From a virus, in the IMG/VR virus record IMGVR_UViG_3300042868_008862, positions 1-36,204 of that record: 36,204 nucleotides of DNA. One strand, given 5' to 3'. The notes under the pieces are model-generated. The model was not told the DNA's origin, did no database searches, and saw only the letters and a program-made list of their open reading frames with translations. How positions within the stretch are numbered: position 1 is the stretch's first letter; every line of letters starts with the position of its first letter. Shown piece by piece: positions 35,936 to 36,204 of the stretch. A program made the translations under genes and the position numbers.

Positions 35936-36204
35936 ATGGCACTCGCAAGTTATGGTACTATAAGACCATCAGATGTTTCACCAGAAGACGTTGAGATAAT
36001 TTTACATTATACCCCATCAAGGGATGATACAGCTAATTTTGTATTGACTAAATTAGATTCAGTTTCATTATTGAGACCATACTTTAACAATAGTAGTACT
36101 GGTGGAAATGCTAACATAGAAATATTAGGTGGTTTATATAATTTAAAATTACCTGCTGACCAATTTAATGTTATTGGAATTTACACAATTTATTTAAGAC
36201 CAAC
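35936..36204 (+). CDS. Unidentified phage gene, N-terminal part (3' end outside window)
   Basis: Eighty-nine codons are visible from the ATG at 35936 and the frame is still open at the window edge. The protein starts MALASYGTIRPSDVSPEDVE and continues with alternating beta-like segments (FVLTKLDSVSLLRPYF, then NIEILGGLYNLKLPADQFNV). There is no signal peptide. Location after the baseplate wedge genes suggests a further virion protein, but I cannot identify it. Confidence 0.6.
   Translation, partial: MALASYGTIRPSDVSPEDVEIILHYTPSRDDTANFVLTKLDSVSLLRPYFNNSSTGGNANIEILGGLYNLKLPADQFNVIGIYTIYLRP

Noticed and set aside
1-36204. tRNA genes, CRISPR arrays, insertion sequences or attachment sites
   Set aside because: The longest non-coding gap is about 80 bases and all gaps were read; none holds a cloverleaf-like sequence, spaced repeats or transposase-flanking inverted repeats.

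Overview
This window is a gene-dense, AT-rich piece (G+C roughly 30 %) of a large contractile-tailed phage that is distantly T4-like. Every supported gene is on the + strand and only about 470 bases are non-coding. The host is most likely a member of the Bacteroidota. No gene start has a Shine-Dalgarno GGAGG; starts sit behind A/T-rich leaders instead. The one clear host-type promoter fits the Bacteroidota -33 TTTG / -7 TAnnTTTG pattern. No integrase, repressor, tRNA, insertion sequence or CRISPR array is visible.

Layout. (1) 1-13798, tail and baseplate hub: the C-terminal part of a probable tape measure protein, a 1679-residue baseplate protein with an internal OmpA-like domain, a 107-residue LysM/gp53-like protein, and a 2349-residue hub-like protein that carries an inserted beta-domain and a possible degenerate glucosaminidase-like tail. 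(2) 13841-14784, two unrecognised genes, one with Pro/Gly repeats and a coiled coil. (3) 14861-24240, DNA metabolism: gp32-like ssDNA-binding protein, a small conserved protein, UvsX recombinase, a C5-cytosine methyltransferase, an RNase H/FEN-type 5' nuclease, an unknown 150-residue protein, a gp41/DnaB-type helicase, and class I ribonucleotide reductase NrdB and NrdA. (4) 24321-36204, baseplate wedge and further virion genes: gp25, gp6, a 1782-residue protein in the gp7 position, three more structural-type proteins (one with a PKD-like domain), and the start of another gene at the right edge.

Regulation. Structural transcription units are preceded by a recurrent TATTTAT(T/A) box, three times exactly 13-14 nt before the ATG, often with dyad symmetry. 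This is a plausible phage late promoter. The DNA-metabolism block starts instead with the host-like promoter. Hairpin terminators follow the ssDNA-binding gene and nrdA, and a third candidate overlaps the stop codon at 35880.

Most notable observations: I found no GATC anywhere in the 36 kb (about 100 expected); the late-promoter-like boxes; a hydrophobic, membrane-like stretch of about 70 residues inside the gp7-position protein; an OmpA-like domain in a baseplate protein that lacks the usual diaminopimelate-binding Asp; and a gp32-like protein with no cysteines and a bacterial-SSB-like DLPF tip.
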